From: Nitrospira sp.
GTDB lineage: Bacteria > Nitrospirota > Nitrospiria > Nitrospirales > Nitrospiraceae
Direction: 5' to 3'
Length of the DNA: 64,000 nucleotides
Assembly: GCA_029194675.1 (NCBI GenBank)
Contig: JARFXP010000001.1
Location: 1-64,000 of the forward strand
Shown one piece after another: positions 52,197 through 61,644 of this stretch. The notes beneath the pieces are model-generated. The model searched no databases. It saw nothing but the letters and a program-made list of their open reading frames with translations, and was not told the origin of the DNA. The translations under genes and the position numbers were made by a program. Each line of letters opens with the position of its first letter. Within the stretch, counting starts at the first letter, position 1.

Positions 52197-53060
52197 TTAC
52201 AGCCACCTAGACGGCCTAATGCGCAGGCGCACGCCTGGCGGCTCGGGCCAGGCAGTGTCTGCTTTCAGCTCTGGAAAATATGGGGCACGATTGCCATAGC
52301 GGATGCGCTTCAAATACCGCTGGGAAGAAGGAAACTGGCTGATGCGATTTCGTTCGTGTGATTTCGAGGCATCAACATTCTTGGAATCTTCTGGCTTATA
52401 GCGGTAGACCAGTACGTTGCCTTTATCATCGTGGGTCTGGCAAATCAGCCAACTGAAGATCCGTGCGGAATCTGTAGGGTCCTGGATGCGACTTTCAGCC
52501 GTCTTGCCGTACCAGGTGGTGACATTATCTTTGGAGATGGAGCGCCAAAAGACATCGGTTGGCTTGTTCTTGTTCGTCCAGCGCTCAATACAGGCGAAGA
52601 GTCCTTCGATGCGAGGTCGGTAGCGGCTGATGCGATAGACCTGACTACCGACGATTCTGTCGGGGATAACTTCCGGCTCCCATTTTCCGGCCGCATTCTT
52701 AATCAGAGTTGGAACGAGATCTTCCGAAACGGAGAGAATGAAGACATCCGAGTCTTCGGCGTCCTCATATTTGGGCAGACCTTTGTCGGTTTTTCGGGTG
52801 ATAGCCGGAAGAGACAGACTCCACCCAAATCCGAATGGGCCGTTGCCTGCGCACGAATCGTAAGAGAGTGAAAGTTGCGGTCCAAATCCCGAACGGCCTG
52901 GCGAGGTGGCGATGGGAACGGTCATCGAGCCGGTTCCCGTGACCGGATTCGCGGCGAACTTCTCTCCCATCTTTGGGAAGTGAGATGGACGGTGCTGAGA
53001 TGAGAAATGGTTTTTCCTGCTGATTTGGATAGGCTTTGTGAACGAACCCGGGAAGATCAC
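52197..53060 (-). pseudogene. SpvB / Tc-toxin B-component N-terminal fragment
   Basis: Reads GEKFAANPVTGTGSMTVPIA and GFGPQLSLSYDSCAGNGPFG, then FGWSLSLPAITRKTDKGLPK. This is the hallmark start of SpvB-domain proteins (TcdB/TcaC-type toxin components). It continues with TWYGKTAESRIQDPTD and RIFSWLICQTHDDKGNVLVY. Full members exceed 1000 residues, but only about 240 homologous residues remain. The usual leader before GEKF is damaged and the last ~15 residues are not homologous. It is a deletion relic beside a RAYT fragment. Confidence 0.8.
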
Positions 53061-53207
53061 GAACGTGGTGTACCTATGGTCGGCCTGAATCGAAAACGAT
53101 TCAGTGGCAGACTACATGCTGGACGGCAAATCTCAGTAGCATGCGCTTGGGCCAGCCACACGTTCAGACAATTGACAAGTGCCACTTAGCAGTTTATCCT
53201 TCGTTGT

Positions 53208-53486
53208 GTGATCCAGGGCTTCCGGCACAAGGGTTTGAAACGGCTGTTTGAGGACGGCGACCGCAAGGGGATTCGGGCTGAGTATCTTGAGAAGATCGAA
53301 AATATTCTTGCCGTCCTGAACCGAGCCCGAGTACCGGAGGATATGAATCTCCCCGGCTTTCGGCTCCACCCGCTGAAGGGCGACTTAAAGAGCTTCTATG
53401 CCGTGACGGTCCGGGCGAATTACCGCGTGATCTTTCGGTTTGAAAACGGTCATGCGTACGACGTGGATTTTCTGGACTATCATTAG
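53208..53486 (+). CDS. higB: HigB-type toxin (RelE superfamily)
   Basis: 92 residues. GFRHKGLKRLFEDGDRKGIR at the N-terminus, PGFRLHPLKGDLKSFYAVTV and NYRVIFRFENGHAYDVDFLD at the C-terminus are the HigB/RelE ribosome-dependent mRNA interferase pattern. A GTG start is used. higA follows after 12 bp, the toxin-first order typical of higBA. Confidence 0.93.
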   Translation: MIQGFRHKGLKRLFEDGDRKGIRAEYLEKIENILAVLNRARVPEDMNLPGFRLHPLKGDLKSFYAVTVRANYRVIFRFENGHAYDVDFLDYH

Positions 53487-53498
53487 GAGGATATACCC

Positions 53499-53804
53499 AT
53501 GCTGATGAAACATCCCCCACATCCAGGACGGATTGTCCGGCAGGAGTGCATCGAGCCTCTTGGGATCACCGTCACCGACGCGGCCAGGCATTTGCGCGTA
53601 ACGCGGCAGGCGCTTAACAACCTCGTCAACGGGCGGGCGGGTATTTCTCCTGATATGGCCATCCGGCTGTCCAAGGCGTTTGGCAGCAGCCCTGAAGTTT
53701 GGCTTGGCCTCCAGCTCGACTACGACCTTGCTCAAGCCACCAAGCGAGCGGCCAATCTAAAAATCTCCCGCCTCGATCCACGGGACATCTCTCCTGCGGC
53801 TTAG
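53499..53804 (+). CDS. higA: HigA-type antitoxin, XRE helix-turn-helix
   Basis: 101 residues. HPGRIVRQECIEPLGITVTD, ARHLRVTRQALNNLVNGRAG and PDMAIRLSKAFGSSPEVWLG form the HTH core of HigA/VapI-type antitoxins. It neutralises HigB and should repress the operon. TTAGGAGGATATACCC gives a strong RBS. Confidence 0.93.
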   Translation: MLMKHPPHPGRIVRQECIEPLGITVTDAARHLRVTRQALNNLVNGRAGISPDMAIRLSKAFGSSPEVWLGLQLDYDLAQATKRAANLKISRLDPRDISPAA

Positions 53805-53937
53805 CAGGGGCTGTTCAGCGCACAGCTACGACACCACCAACCTCACCAGCCAGCATCAGCACTTCCGTTTCACCGGGACCCAGGTCATGGTGGAACGACA
53901 TCGTGGCGGCGGCGGTTGGAGAACACACCGTCAGCTT

Positions 53938-54067
53938 GGGCGGCAGCCCCTGAAGACAATTGCCCCAACTCGAACAGCTTGACAGCTCCAGCCATGCGCA
54001 ACGCTTCCCCCATTCCCTCTGGAGACAGTTTCAGAGCCAGCAAGGTATCATCGGGTATATCCAGCAT
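53938..54067 (-). pseudogene. UPF0175-type antitoxin remnant
   Basis: From ATG 54067 the frame reads MLDIPDDTLLALKLSPEGMG, then EALRMAGAVKLFELGQLSSG and AAAQ. This is the N-terminal two-thirds of UPF0175 proteins, which act as antitoxins to PIN or RelE-like toxins. The conserved LAGxSRxxF ending is missing and the frame drifts into low-information sequence up to 53885. No toxin gene is left beside it. Confidence 0.6.
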
Positions 54068-54180
54068 AATTCGGCTCGTACATGCCCTCCCCTTATGCAG
54101 GTAGTATAGCAAGTTCCCCGAGTGCTAACCGATTATTCAATCTGCCGAAACAACAGAGCCCGGCTCGAGCAGCTGTCCTG

Positions 54181-55212
54181 CTACCGGCAAAACTGGTCGG
54201 CAAGCTCGCCGGGTTTGAAGACACCTCGCTCGGTGATGATGGCGGTAATGAGTTCGGCCGGGGTCACGTCGAAGGCGGGGTTGTAGACCAGCACATCTTT
54301 GGGTGCGACCGGATGGCTTCCGTGGATAGTGGTCACCTCTGATGGATTTCGCTGTTCGATCGGAATATCAGCCCCCGATTTTGTTTTGAGGTCAATGGTC
54401 GAATAGGGGGCCGCGACATAGAAAGGAATGTTGTGCGCTCTCGCCAAAACCGCCACGGAATAAGTCCCGATCTTATTGGCTACGTCTCCGTTCTCGGCGA
54501 TTCGATCGGCGCCGACGACGCAGAGATGAATCTTTCCTTGCCTCATGAGTGAGCCGGCCATGTTGTCCGTGATCAGCGTGACGGGAATATGATCCTGCAT
54601 GAGTTCCCACGCCGTGAGACGGGAACCTTGAAGCACAGGACGAGTTTCATCAGCAATCACATTGATTTTCTTGCCTTGCTCCCATGCTGATCTGATCACT
54701 CCAAGGGCAGTCCCATACCCTGCCGTGGCGAGTGAGCCCGCGTTGCAGTGGGTCAAGACCGTCTGCCCGTTGCGGATCAACTCTGCTCCATGGCGCCCGA
54801 TAGTCTTACAGAGATTAATGTCTTCTTCAAGTATCGCTTGAGATTCTGCGATAAGAGCCTGCTTGATCACTGGGACCGGTTGAGCCCGCAACGACTCCAG
54901 TTTTTGCCTCATTCGTTCGATCGCCCAGAACAGATTCACGGCGGTCGGTCTGGTCACCGCGAGTTCATCGCAGATCCTAAAGACTGTCGGTGCGAAGGAA
55001 GAATACTCAGTCGCATTGATCGCCTGTGCACCCAAGGCAACACCCATGGCTGCTGTCACACCGATCGCCGGCGCGCCACGAACTTTCAGAGTACGGATCG
55101 CTTCCGCGACAGTCTGGTAGTCCCGACAGTCGAGGAATTCCACTACTTCTGGGAGCCGGCGTTGATCGAGTAGGCGAACGGCGCCGTCCTTCCATTCAAC
55201 CGTGGGAACCAT
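54181..55212 (-). CDS. mtnA: S-methyl-5-thioribose-1-phosphate isomerase
   Basis: Methionine salvage enzyme converting methylthioribose 1-phosphate to methylthioribulose 1-phosphate. 343 residues with [40 protein letters not shown], the catalytic Cys in [20 protein letters not shown] and the catalytic Asp in [18 protein letters not shown]. It lies about 40 bp downstream of the sugar-phosphate transferase gene on the same strand and may share its message. Confidence 0.95.
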   Translation of the reverse strand: MVPTVEWKDGAVRLLDQRRLPEVVEFLDCRDYQTVAEAIRTLKVRGAPAIGVTAAMGVALGAQAINATEYSSFAPTVFRICDELAVTRPTAVNLFWAIERMRQKLESLRAQPVPVIKQALIAESQAILEEDINLCKTIGRHGAELIRNGQTVLTHCNAGSLATAGYGTALGVIRSAWEQGKKINVIADETRPVLQGSRLTAWELMQDHIPVTLITDNMAGSLMRQGKIHLCVVGADRIAENGDVANKIGTYSVAVLARAHNIPFYVAAPYSTIDLKTKSGADIPIEQRNPSEVTTIHGSHPVAPKDVLVYNPAFDVTPAELITAIITERGVFKPGELADQFCR

Positions 55213-55252
55213 GGGGAGATCTTCTAGCGGGAATAGAGAAGGAGTGCAAGTC

Positions 55253-56419
55253 CTATCTGCGGCGGCCGCTGATTTCGAGCACAGTAATCATCGCGGCAAT
55301 CAAGCCGGCCTGAATGAGGAGCAGCACCGCTTCCATTGTCCCGGCATGTCGGAGCGCTAAGGCCGCCAGCCCGAGACAGATCGTGAAGAGAAAAATCATG
55401 GCGACGCTGGCTTGTCGGGAACCTAAGGCGCGCTCGAGACGATGATGCAGGTGGTCCTTGCCGACATAGTCCAGCCACGCTTTCACAGATTTGACCTTTC
55501 CCGTCGCAACCCGTTCGACAGTGATGTGGACCATGTCGTAGATCAGGACTCCGAAGATCAGCAATGGATTGCTGAAGGACACGATCGGGCTTGAATCCGC
55601 CCAGCTGCCCTTCACCGCCAGACAGGCCAGCGTGAATCCAATGAAAGTCGAACCGCCATCGCCCAAAAAAATGACGGCCGGACGTCTGCCGCGAAAATTA
55701 TACGGCAGAAACCCGAGACCAGCTCCGATCATGGCGATCGCAAGCCAGCCTAACCCTGCCTGATCGGTTTCAAACGAAACGACGCCCATGAACCCGGCCA
55801 TGAGTACCGCTAAACCTGTAGCCAATCCATCCATGCCGTCGAAAAAATTGAAGGCGTTCGTAATGCCGACGATCCAAAAAAGCGTCAGAACAATGTTGGC
55901 CGCATCTCCGGGGAGTCCGGGCGAAAACAGTGTCAAGATTTTTCCCGAGGCAATCACGATACCCGCCGCCAGCAATTGTCCACACAGTTTTGCCGAGGCC
56001 GGCAGCTCTCGAATGTCATCGATGACGCCGATAATCAACAGAAGCGAGCCGGCCACCAGGATGGCAACCATCCAATCGGGTATGATGGAATTCAACAGCA
56101 ACGATCCGAGGAAGCCGGCATAGAGAGCTAGACCGCCGAGCCGTGGAGTGGGATAGACATGAATCTTACGATCAACAGGAATATCGACAAGGTTCCATCG
56201 ATGGCCGATCCTGACCATCAGCGGGGTCATGGCTCCGGTACCAAGAAACGCAAAGAGAAAGATATGTAACCATCGCAAGCCTTCAAGCTGAAAGAGTTCT
56301 CGAACAGAGGGAATAGCCAAAGCGATGGCCCCGGCTGTTGCTCCGGATACAACCGGCGTAATCCAACGCCACGTCGTGGCATAGAATGGATGAGCCAGTT
56401 CCGTTTCGAGCGTCTTCAT
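55253..56419 (-). CDS. Polyprenyl-phosphate sugar-1-phosphate transferase (WecA/MraY family)
   Basis: 388 residues with about ten hydrophobic helices. It transfers a sugar-1-phosphate, probably an N-acetylhexosamine, to undecaprenyl phosphate to start a polysaccharide repeat unit. The family marks are [16 protein letters not shown], the Asp pair in [13 protein letters not shown], the catalytic [27 protein letters not shown] and the cytosolic [13 protein letters not shown] loop. ATG 56419 overlaps the aminotransferase stop as ATGA. It belongs to the exopolysaccharide operon. Confidence 0.92.
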   Translation of the reverse strand: MKTLETELAHPFYATTWRWITPVVSGATAGAIALAIPSVRELFQLEGLRWLHIFLFAFLGTGAMTPLMVRIGHRWNLVDIPVDRKIHVYPTPRLGGLALYAGFLGSLLLNSIIPDWMVAILVAGSLLLIIGVIDDIRELPASAKLCGQLLAAGIVIASGKILTLFSPGLPGDAANIVLTLFWIVGITNAFNFFDGMDGLATGLAVLMAGFMGVVSFETDQAGLGWLAIAMIGAGLGFLPYNFRGRRPAVIFLGDGGSTFIGFTLACLAVKGSWADSSPIVSFSNPLLIFGVLIYDMVHITVERVATGKVKSVKAWLDYVGKDHLHHRLERALGSRQASVAMIFLFTICLGLAALALRHAGTMEAVLLLIQAGLIAAMITVLEISGRRR

Positions 56420-57495
56420 GACCACTCCGAACGCAGCGCGACCTGCACCTGGGCCACATCTTCGTCCGTGAGCGACGGGAACAGGGGGATCGAGAGCGCG
56501 GTACGCTCCGCTTCTTCCGAAGCAGGAAAGCCGCCCAACTCCAAATAGCGATGGAGCGACCGGAACACCGGCTTCCGACATTGAACCCCGCGGCCTTCAA
56601 ATCGTGCGATCACACTGCTCACACCGTCCACTTGGTCGTGCAGGTCCGGCATGCGCACCACGAACCGGTAGTACACGTGCGTGCGTCCGGCCGGTACGAT
56701 CGGCTGCACAAGTCCGGCACCATCCAGCCTCGATCGGTATTCATCCGCGATACAGTTTCGTCGTTCGAGGAAAAATGCCAGGCGATTCAGTTGCGCCAAG
56801 CCGATCGCAGCTTGGAGATCGGTCATCTTTACATTCGTCGCTCCCGGGCGGAGAGACGGCGCCTCGTCGTATTCCCTCAGTGTGCGAACTCGTTCCAACA
56901 AACTTTCATCGCGGGACAACACCATCCCTCCTTCACCTGTACAGAGTAGCTTTGTCGCATAAAACGAGCAAATAGTTAACAGACCGACTGACCCCGCGAC
57001 TCTTCTCTGTTCCATCGCGCCCAGTGTCTGCGCACAGTCTTCGATGATCGGCACTCCCAACCGTTCAAGAGCCGTCAGATCAGCGGGAAGACCGAACAGA
57101 TGAGGGACGATCATGGCCTTGGTCCTCGATGTGAGGGCCTGTCGCGCAGCTTCCGGATCGATCGCAAAAGTCTCCAAATCGATATCGACTACTCGCGGGA
57201 TTGCTCCGACACGCTGGATGGCCACCAGCGGTGCGGCACAGACATAACTTGGAAGTACGACCTCATCGCCTGGTCCGATTCCCAATGCTCGAAGTGCAAC
57301 TTCCAGCGCCGCTGTTCCGGAGCTTACGGCGACTCCGCCGACCAGGCCAAGATAGGCCGCCATCCCACGCTCAAACTGCTCGACCATACCTCCTTGGGTC
57401 AGCCGGCGAGATCGCAATACTTCGATCGCCGCCTGGAGTTCATCAGTTTCGATAAAGGGTCGTGAGTGAGGAACCATCGTGGCAACCGTCGTCAT
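56416..57495 (-). CDS. DegT/DnrJ/EryC1/StrS-type sugar aminotransferase
   Basis: PLP-dependent aminotransferase acting on a keto sugar nucleotide. 359 residues: AVSSGTAALEVALRALGIGP, GDEVVLPSYVCAAPLVAIQR, VPIIEDCAQTLGA with the PLP-ring Asp and SFYATKLLCTGEGGMVLS with the Schiff-base Lys. The C-terminal part CRKPVFRSLHRYLELGGFPA and LSIPLFPSLTDEDV is standard. It has 4-bp overlaps with both neighbours, so translation is coupled. Confidence 0.93.
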   Translation of the reverse strand: MTTVATMVPHSRPFIETDELQAAIEVLRSRRLTQGGMVEQFERGMAAYLGLVGGVAVSSGTAALEVALRALGIGPGDEVVLPSYVCAAPLVAIQRVGAIPRVVDIDLETFAIDPEAARQALTSRTKAMIVPHLFGLPADLTALERLGVPIIEDCAQTLGAMEQRRVAGSVGLLTICSFYATKLLCTGEGGMVLSRDESLLERVRTLREYDEAPSLRPGATNVKMTDLQAAIGLAQLNRLAFFLERRNCIADEYRSRLDGAGLVQPIVPAGRTHVYYRFVVRMPDLHDQVDGVSSVIARFEGRGVQCRKPVFRSLHRYLELGGFPASEEAERTALSIPLFPSLTDEDVAQVQVALRSEWS

Positions 57496-58139
57496 ACGCC
57501 GATATTTATGAACAATCGCAAGGGCAAAAAGCCTTCGGCGGTTTTCACCCGACCCTGGATCCCGCGAAAATGTGCCGACGACCTCACGAGGTCCGCGATG
57601 CCTATCCCTTCGATATTGGTTTTCATCACTTGGGAGGCATGCGCTTCCAATGCCTGAATTTTTCGGTCCAATGCTTGCTGGATGTCCACAAAAACCGTGG
57701 GTGCGAAGTTCTGCGTGGTTGGTCCTTCATAAAACAGCACGTTTTTGGTGTAACGCGTGGCGGTAATCGTGCTCATCGCCAAATGCCGGTGGTCTTGATG
57801 GGTATCGTCATGGTAGTGAACGAAGATGAAATGCGGCTCGATCTTTCGCACGATCTCCTCGACTGTTTGGATCAGGTCTCGTCCAAGGGGAACTTCCGTG
57901 TCTTGGTACCCTCCCCAGAACACTTCTTCGGCTTGAAGGAGTTTGGCTGACAGCTCTTGCTCTCTCCTGCGAACCGAGACATTGCCGCCCGCTCCGCCCT
58001 GTGTCATGACCATCAGAAAAATGCGATGGCCATTCTCCGCATACTTGATCAATGTTCCGCCACACCCCACTTCGATATCGTCAGGATGGGCTCCGAGTGC
58101 AAGAATGCGCATCGGTTCTTTGACGTTGGGGCTCTTCAT
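57492..58139 (-). CDS. PIG-L/LmbE-family deacetylase
   Basis: 215 residues. The zinc site reads LALGAHPDDIEVGCGGTLIK, followed by LMVMTQGGAGGN and VHYHDDTHQDHRHLAMSTIT with the second His cluster. The family removes N-acetyl groups from GlcNAc-containing or related compounds. In this operon it probably deacetylates a sugar precursor or lipid-linked intermediate. It starts 11 bp after the wbqC-like gene. Confidence 0.92.
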   Translation of the reverse strand: MKSPNVKEPMRILALGAHPDDIEVGCGGTLIKYAENGHRIFLMVMTQGGAGGNVSVRRREQELSAKLLQAEEVFWGGYQDTEVPLGRDLIQTVEEIVRKIEPHFIFVHYHDDTHQDHRHLAMSTITATRYTKNVLFYEGPTTQNFAPTVFVDIQQALDRKIQALEAHASQVMKTNIEGIGIADLVRSSAHFRGIQGRVKTAEGFLPLRLFINIGV

Positions 58140-58150
58140 ACCTGATCCTC

Positions 58151-58858
58151 CTACACACTCGTCAGAGAACGATCCATCGAGCGCGTTCGGCGTAACGTCG
58201 AGAGCGCGTCGGGTCCTTGCATCAATAAGAGATCCAGTGCGGACAGATTCGGCTCAAACGGCTCGTACGCCTGGCGATAGCTGGGATGCTGGAACACCTG
58301 TATTTCAAGCCGTACGCCTGAGGATTCGAATCGCGTCTTATCCATGTAGTGCTCAGCGCCCGGTCCGGCAAGATACCCTGTGGCGCCGACCGCCCGACAG
58401 AGATCGATCAACCGGTCGGTCGGCTCGTCGCGAGCCGCGTATTCAGCGGCGCTACGGACCGGTGTGGTGATTCCATAGGCATCGAGCAACCATTGCACGG
58501 TCGCCTTGTTGAGATCACTCAGCCTAGACCAGGGTCGAGCGTACAGTTTCCGCAACTCAGAAAGATACCGGTCTCGATATGGTGCCCGAGCATAATGTAT
58601 ATCCAGCGCTCGGAGGTGCTGAGTTTTCCATGCGGTGGTCGGGTTAATCAGGACTTCGTCGATACGTTGGCCAAAATGTTGCAGTACCGGAACCGTTAAC
58701 CACTGCCATCCCTTGGCGGTCCTGATACGATTTCGATTTTGCCATTCGTTCTTCTTGAACTGGACGGTATCCAACATGATGAACGCATCGGCCTGATCGA
58801 TTTTGTCGAGATACCCAAGCCACGGCAGGAATTGCGGTTGGTGAATGGTCACGCGCAT
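58151..58858 (-). CDS. WbqC-like family protein
   Basis: 235 residues matching the WbqC-like family: VTIHQPQFLPWLGYLDKIDQ, ADAFIMLDTVQFKKNEWQNR, the block WLTVPVLQHFGQRIDEVLIN and GYLAGPGAEHYMDKTRFE near the end. Members occur in O-antigen and exopolysaccharide clusters and are thought to modify sugars, perhaps by acyl or amino-acid transfer. The reaction is not established. Confidence 0.9.
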   Translation of the reverse strand: MRVTIHQPQFLPWLGYLDKIDQADAFIMLDTVQFKKNEWQNRNRIRTAKGWQWLTVPVLQHFGQRIDEVLINPTTAWKTQHLRALDIHYARAPYRDRYLSELRKLYARPWSRLSDLNKATVQWLLDAYGITTPVRSAAEYAARDEPTDRLIDLCRAVGATGYLAGPGAEHYMDKTRFESSGVRLEIQVFQHPSYRQAYEPFEPNLSALDLLLMQGPDALSTLRRTRSMDRSLTSV

Positions 58859-58873
58859 GCGTTACTCCGGCTT

Positions 58874-60454
58874 TCAGCTTGTTGCGGTCCGTCCGTGAGC
58901 GATGGCTCCTGGGCGAAGGGCCATTCGCCGAGATACGTTTGTGTTTGAGCCGTCCGTCGGTGAGACATAGATCGGATTGGTCAGTAACTCCCCTCCCTTG
59001 CCGACTACTTCCACTCGATAATTCATCCACTCTTCCTGCTGTGCCACACGATCCGCGAGCTCTATCCGCAAGGGAGTCTGGCCTTCGATCTGTCTGATGA
59101 CCTGACCGGATCGGATGACACGAAGCTTTGCCGAATATGGCTTTCCATCAATGGCGGACACTCCGACACGGACGATGATGTCGCCGTTCCCACTTCTGCG
59201 AAGAGTCTCCCCGATTCCAGCGGACTGCTCGTTGTTCAACAGGCGAAACTCGTCGAGCCGAAGCAGAATATTCTGGTCACCTCTCGCGACCGCATAGGTT
59301 CGACCACTCTTGAGCGCAGTCATGACGCCGGCTACGGCTCGCTCGGGTGTCTGGATGATCGTGTACACCCGATCCAAATCCTTTCCAGCATCCGTAGTTC
59401 CATGGAATGCCACCTCCCCGATCACGGTGGGAAACATGTCCTGATCGTATACCGACCTTGATCTCAGCAGTTGGTCCCATACGCCACCCGGCGCTATCAC
59501 TCGCCTGACGTCCTGGTACAATCCGCCGAATCCTGTATAGCCTCGTGTCAAGACTAACGCTTCGGGGTGGGGTTCAGTCTTGATCGTAATGGTTCCCAGC
59601 GGACCGAATGAATGCCGGCTGAAATCACGGGCCTCTGTCATCGACCAAAACACCAACGCGCCCCGTTCAACCGCCCGATCAATCAAGGCTTGATAAGGCC
59701 GGTAGCCGACATTTCCGTCGTGCGCGCTGTAAACAGGCGTCTTCATCGGCCACGCATTCATCATCATAACAATACAGGTGATCACGAGGACGATGACGAG
59801 AACGGGTCGGCGAGATGAGGACCCTCTCCAATCAGAGCATCGCGAGTCTTGAGGTTTCCACAACCAGACTGCGGGAACCAACAGAAGCAGTGGGAGTCCA
59901 TTGACCACGCTCTGCCAACCCCATACAAACGAGCAAGAATTCCCCCGAGCCGGAAGATGCTCGTAATCCTCGGCCTTTTCCAGCCCGATGACGAGGAGAT
60001 TCCGCTGGGCGTTGTGCATGGTGAGATCCCCGTGCAACAGCGAACCGGTCCAGTAATAATGTGGCGCGACCTCGACCCCTGGAATAATGATCAGATTTGG
60101 ATGGCGGTGCTGCACTGCGCGAACCTCATCGAGAAATCGTTGTACGCCGTACTCCATGATCGAGGGAAATGTGACGTGGTACTTCAGAAATCCTTCAAAC
60201 GGCTGGAGTCCATAGTCATATCGCAAAGTGAAATTTTCGGACAGAATCAAGACATCCAGCTGTTGGTCCTCGGCTCTTCTGGCCAACGATTCCAGGTTGA
60301 GAGATCCCGTACTCATCGTACTGTGTACATGAATGGCGGCCCGCAGAGAGTACTCGCTCATGGCTGGTGTAGCAGCTGAACCAGCTGCAACCTCTGCCAG
60401 GCCGATCACGGCAGCAAACAGTCCGGTCGCAATTCTACGGCCGGCTCTACGCAT
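58874..60454 (-). CDS. PHP-type metallohydrolase (CehA/McbA-like) with internal membrane helices
   Basis: 526 residues. An N-terminal hydrophobic signal (about residues 8-28) leads to the PHP motif RAAIHVHSTMSTGSL (HxH at 42-44), then LDVLILSENF and NLIIIPGVEVAPHYYW. Two hydrophobic helices (GLPLLLLVPAVWLW; VLVIVLVITCIVMMMNAW) interrupt the domain, which resumes with ALVFWSMTEARDF and FHGTTDAGKD. A C-terminal beta-rich region follows. The helices place the catalytic part outside the membrane. The start overlaps the upstream stop by 8 bp. Cleavage of a phosphate or amide ester in the envelope is plausible but unproven. Confidence 0.8.
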   Translation of the reverse strand: MRRAGRRIATGLFAAVIGLAEVAAGSAATPAMSEYSLRAAIHVHSTMSTGSLNLESLARRAEDQQLDVLILSENFTLRYDYGLQPFEGFLKYHVTFPSIMEYGVQRFLDEVRAVQHRHPNLIIIPGVEVAPHYYWTGSLLHGDLTMHNAQRNLLVIGLEKAEDYEHLPARGNSCSFVWGWQSVVNGLPLLLLVPAVWLWKPQDSRCSDWRGSSSRRPVLVIVLVITCIVMMMNAWPMKTPVYSAHDGNVGYRPYQALIDRAVERGALVFWSMTEARDFSRHSFGPLGTITIKTEPHPEALVLTRGYTGFGGLYQDVRRVIAPGGVWDQLLRSRSVYDQDMFPTVIGEVAFHGTTDAGKDLDRVYTIIQTPERAVAGVMTALKSGRTYAVARGDQNILLRLDEFRLLNNEQSAGIGETLRRSGNGDIIVRVGVSAIDGKPYSAKLRVIRSGQVIRQIEGQTPLRIELADRVAQQEEWMNYRVEVVGKGGELLTNPIYVSPTDGSNTNVSRRMALRPGAIAHGRTATS

Positions 60455-61634
60455 GAACCACTGCTGCCCCTCTGTAGACCAACTCAATGGCCCGGATCAT
60501 GGCAGGGACGCCGTAGTCTGTTCCAATACTCAGCATGGCGTTCTGTCCTAATGTGCGGGCCCAGGGAGGATCGGACAATATCCGTCGCAACGCGACGGCT
60601 AGCGCGAGACTATCTCCTGGTGGAACAAGGAGGCCGTTTTTCTCATCCTCGACCAGAGCAGGAATTCCTCCAGTTCGGCTGGCAATCACCGGCAGCCCCG
60701 CTGCCAGGGCTTCGATCAAGGCCCGCCCCATCCCCTCATTGAGCGACGGCAAGACGAAACAATCCATCCCAGCCAACGCGCGATCGACGTCCTCTCGACA
60801 ACCTACCAGATGCAGGGCCTGAGCGATTCCTGCTTGGCTTGCCTGGCGTAGCAGGGCATCATGCTGATCCCCGCTGCCGAGAATGACGAGGTGCAGATGA
60901 GGATGCTCCTGCTTCAAATGAGCGACGGCGTCGACCAAAAACCGATGCCCCTTAATATCCGTCAACCAGCCGACGGAGCCGATGACCGTCGCGTCAGGTG
61001 GGCAGTCGAACCACTCCGGCATCACCTTTCCGGCCGTCCGAGCCTGTTTGAAACGATCGATATCAATACCGCTTGGTATGACGGCAAATCGATCAACGCC
61101 CCCGATTCCTCGCTCAAGATGCTCGGTCCTTTCGACTGGTGTCAGTGCGATCAACTCATCGGTGATCCATGACAGTGCGCGCTCGATCTGTAGAAACATC
61201 CACGAGCATATCGAACCGAAGTGACCATAGAACACGTGCCCGTGTGGTGTATGAACAATCTTGGGAATACCTGTGATCCACGCGGCCAACCTGCCCAGCA
61301 CCCCGGCTTTGGATGTGTGCGTATGGACGATGTGGGGTTGTTCCTGTCGTAACAGAACAACCAGATTCCAGAGCGCCGCCAGATCGGCCATTGGACTGAT
61401 CTGACGAACCAGCGACGGGACCATGTGGTAACGGATCGCCTCTTTATCCAAAACTAGCAGATTTTCCATTATTGCAGTCAGTCCCCCCTGTGCATCCCAT
61501 GTTCCAGCTTGTCCGGTAACCACGACCGGCTCAAACTGAGCCCGATCGTGTCCTAACACTGTGAGCATGGTATTCCGAGCAGAGCCACCCTGATCCAGCC
61601 GAGTGATGATGTGGATAACCTTTTGAACAGCCAT
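60447..61634 (-). CDS. GT4 glycosyltransferase, first of two adjacent
   Basis: 395 residues of GT-B fold. The N-domain starts with KVIHIITRLDQGGSARNTML and shows HIVHTHTSKAGVLGRLAAWI and VHTPHGHVFYGHFG. The C-domain has VIGSVGWLTDIKGHRFLVDA and the nucleotide-sugar site FVLPSLNEGMGRALIEALAA. Enzymes with this plan include WbpH/PelF-like UDP-sugar transferases of O-antigen or capsule synthesis. ATG 61634 lies 10 bp after the upstream GT4 stop. Confidence 0.93.
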   Translation of the reverse strand: MAVQKVIHIITRLDQGGSARNTMLTVLGHDRAQFEPVVVTGQAGTWDAQGGLTAIMENLLVLDKEAIRYHMVPSLVRQISPMADLAALWNLVVLLRQEQPHIVHTHTSKAGVLGRLAAWITGIPKIVHTPHGHVFYGHFGSICSWMFLQIERALSWITDELIALTPVERTEHLERGIGGVDRFAVIPSGIDIDRFKQARTAGKVMPEWFDCPPDATVIGSVGWLTDIKGHRFLVDAVAHLKQEHPHLHLVILGSGDQHDALLRQASQAGIAQALHLVGCREDVDRALAGMDCFVLPSLNEGMGRALIEALAAGLPVIASRTGGIPALVEDEKNGLLVPPGDSLALAVALRRILSDPPWARTLGQNAMLSIGTDYGVPAMIRAIELVYRGAAVVHA

Positions 61635-61644
61635 CGGTCCAGTT

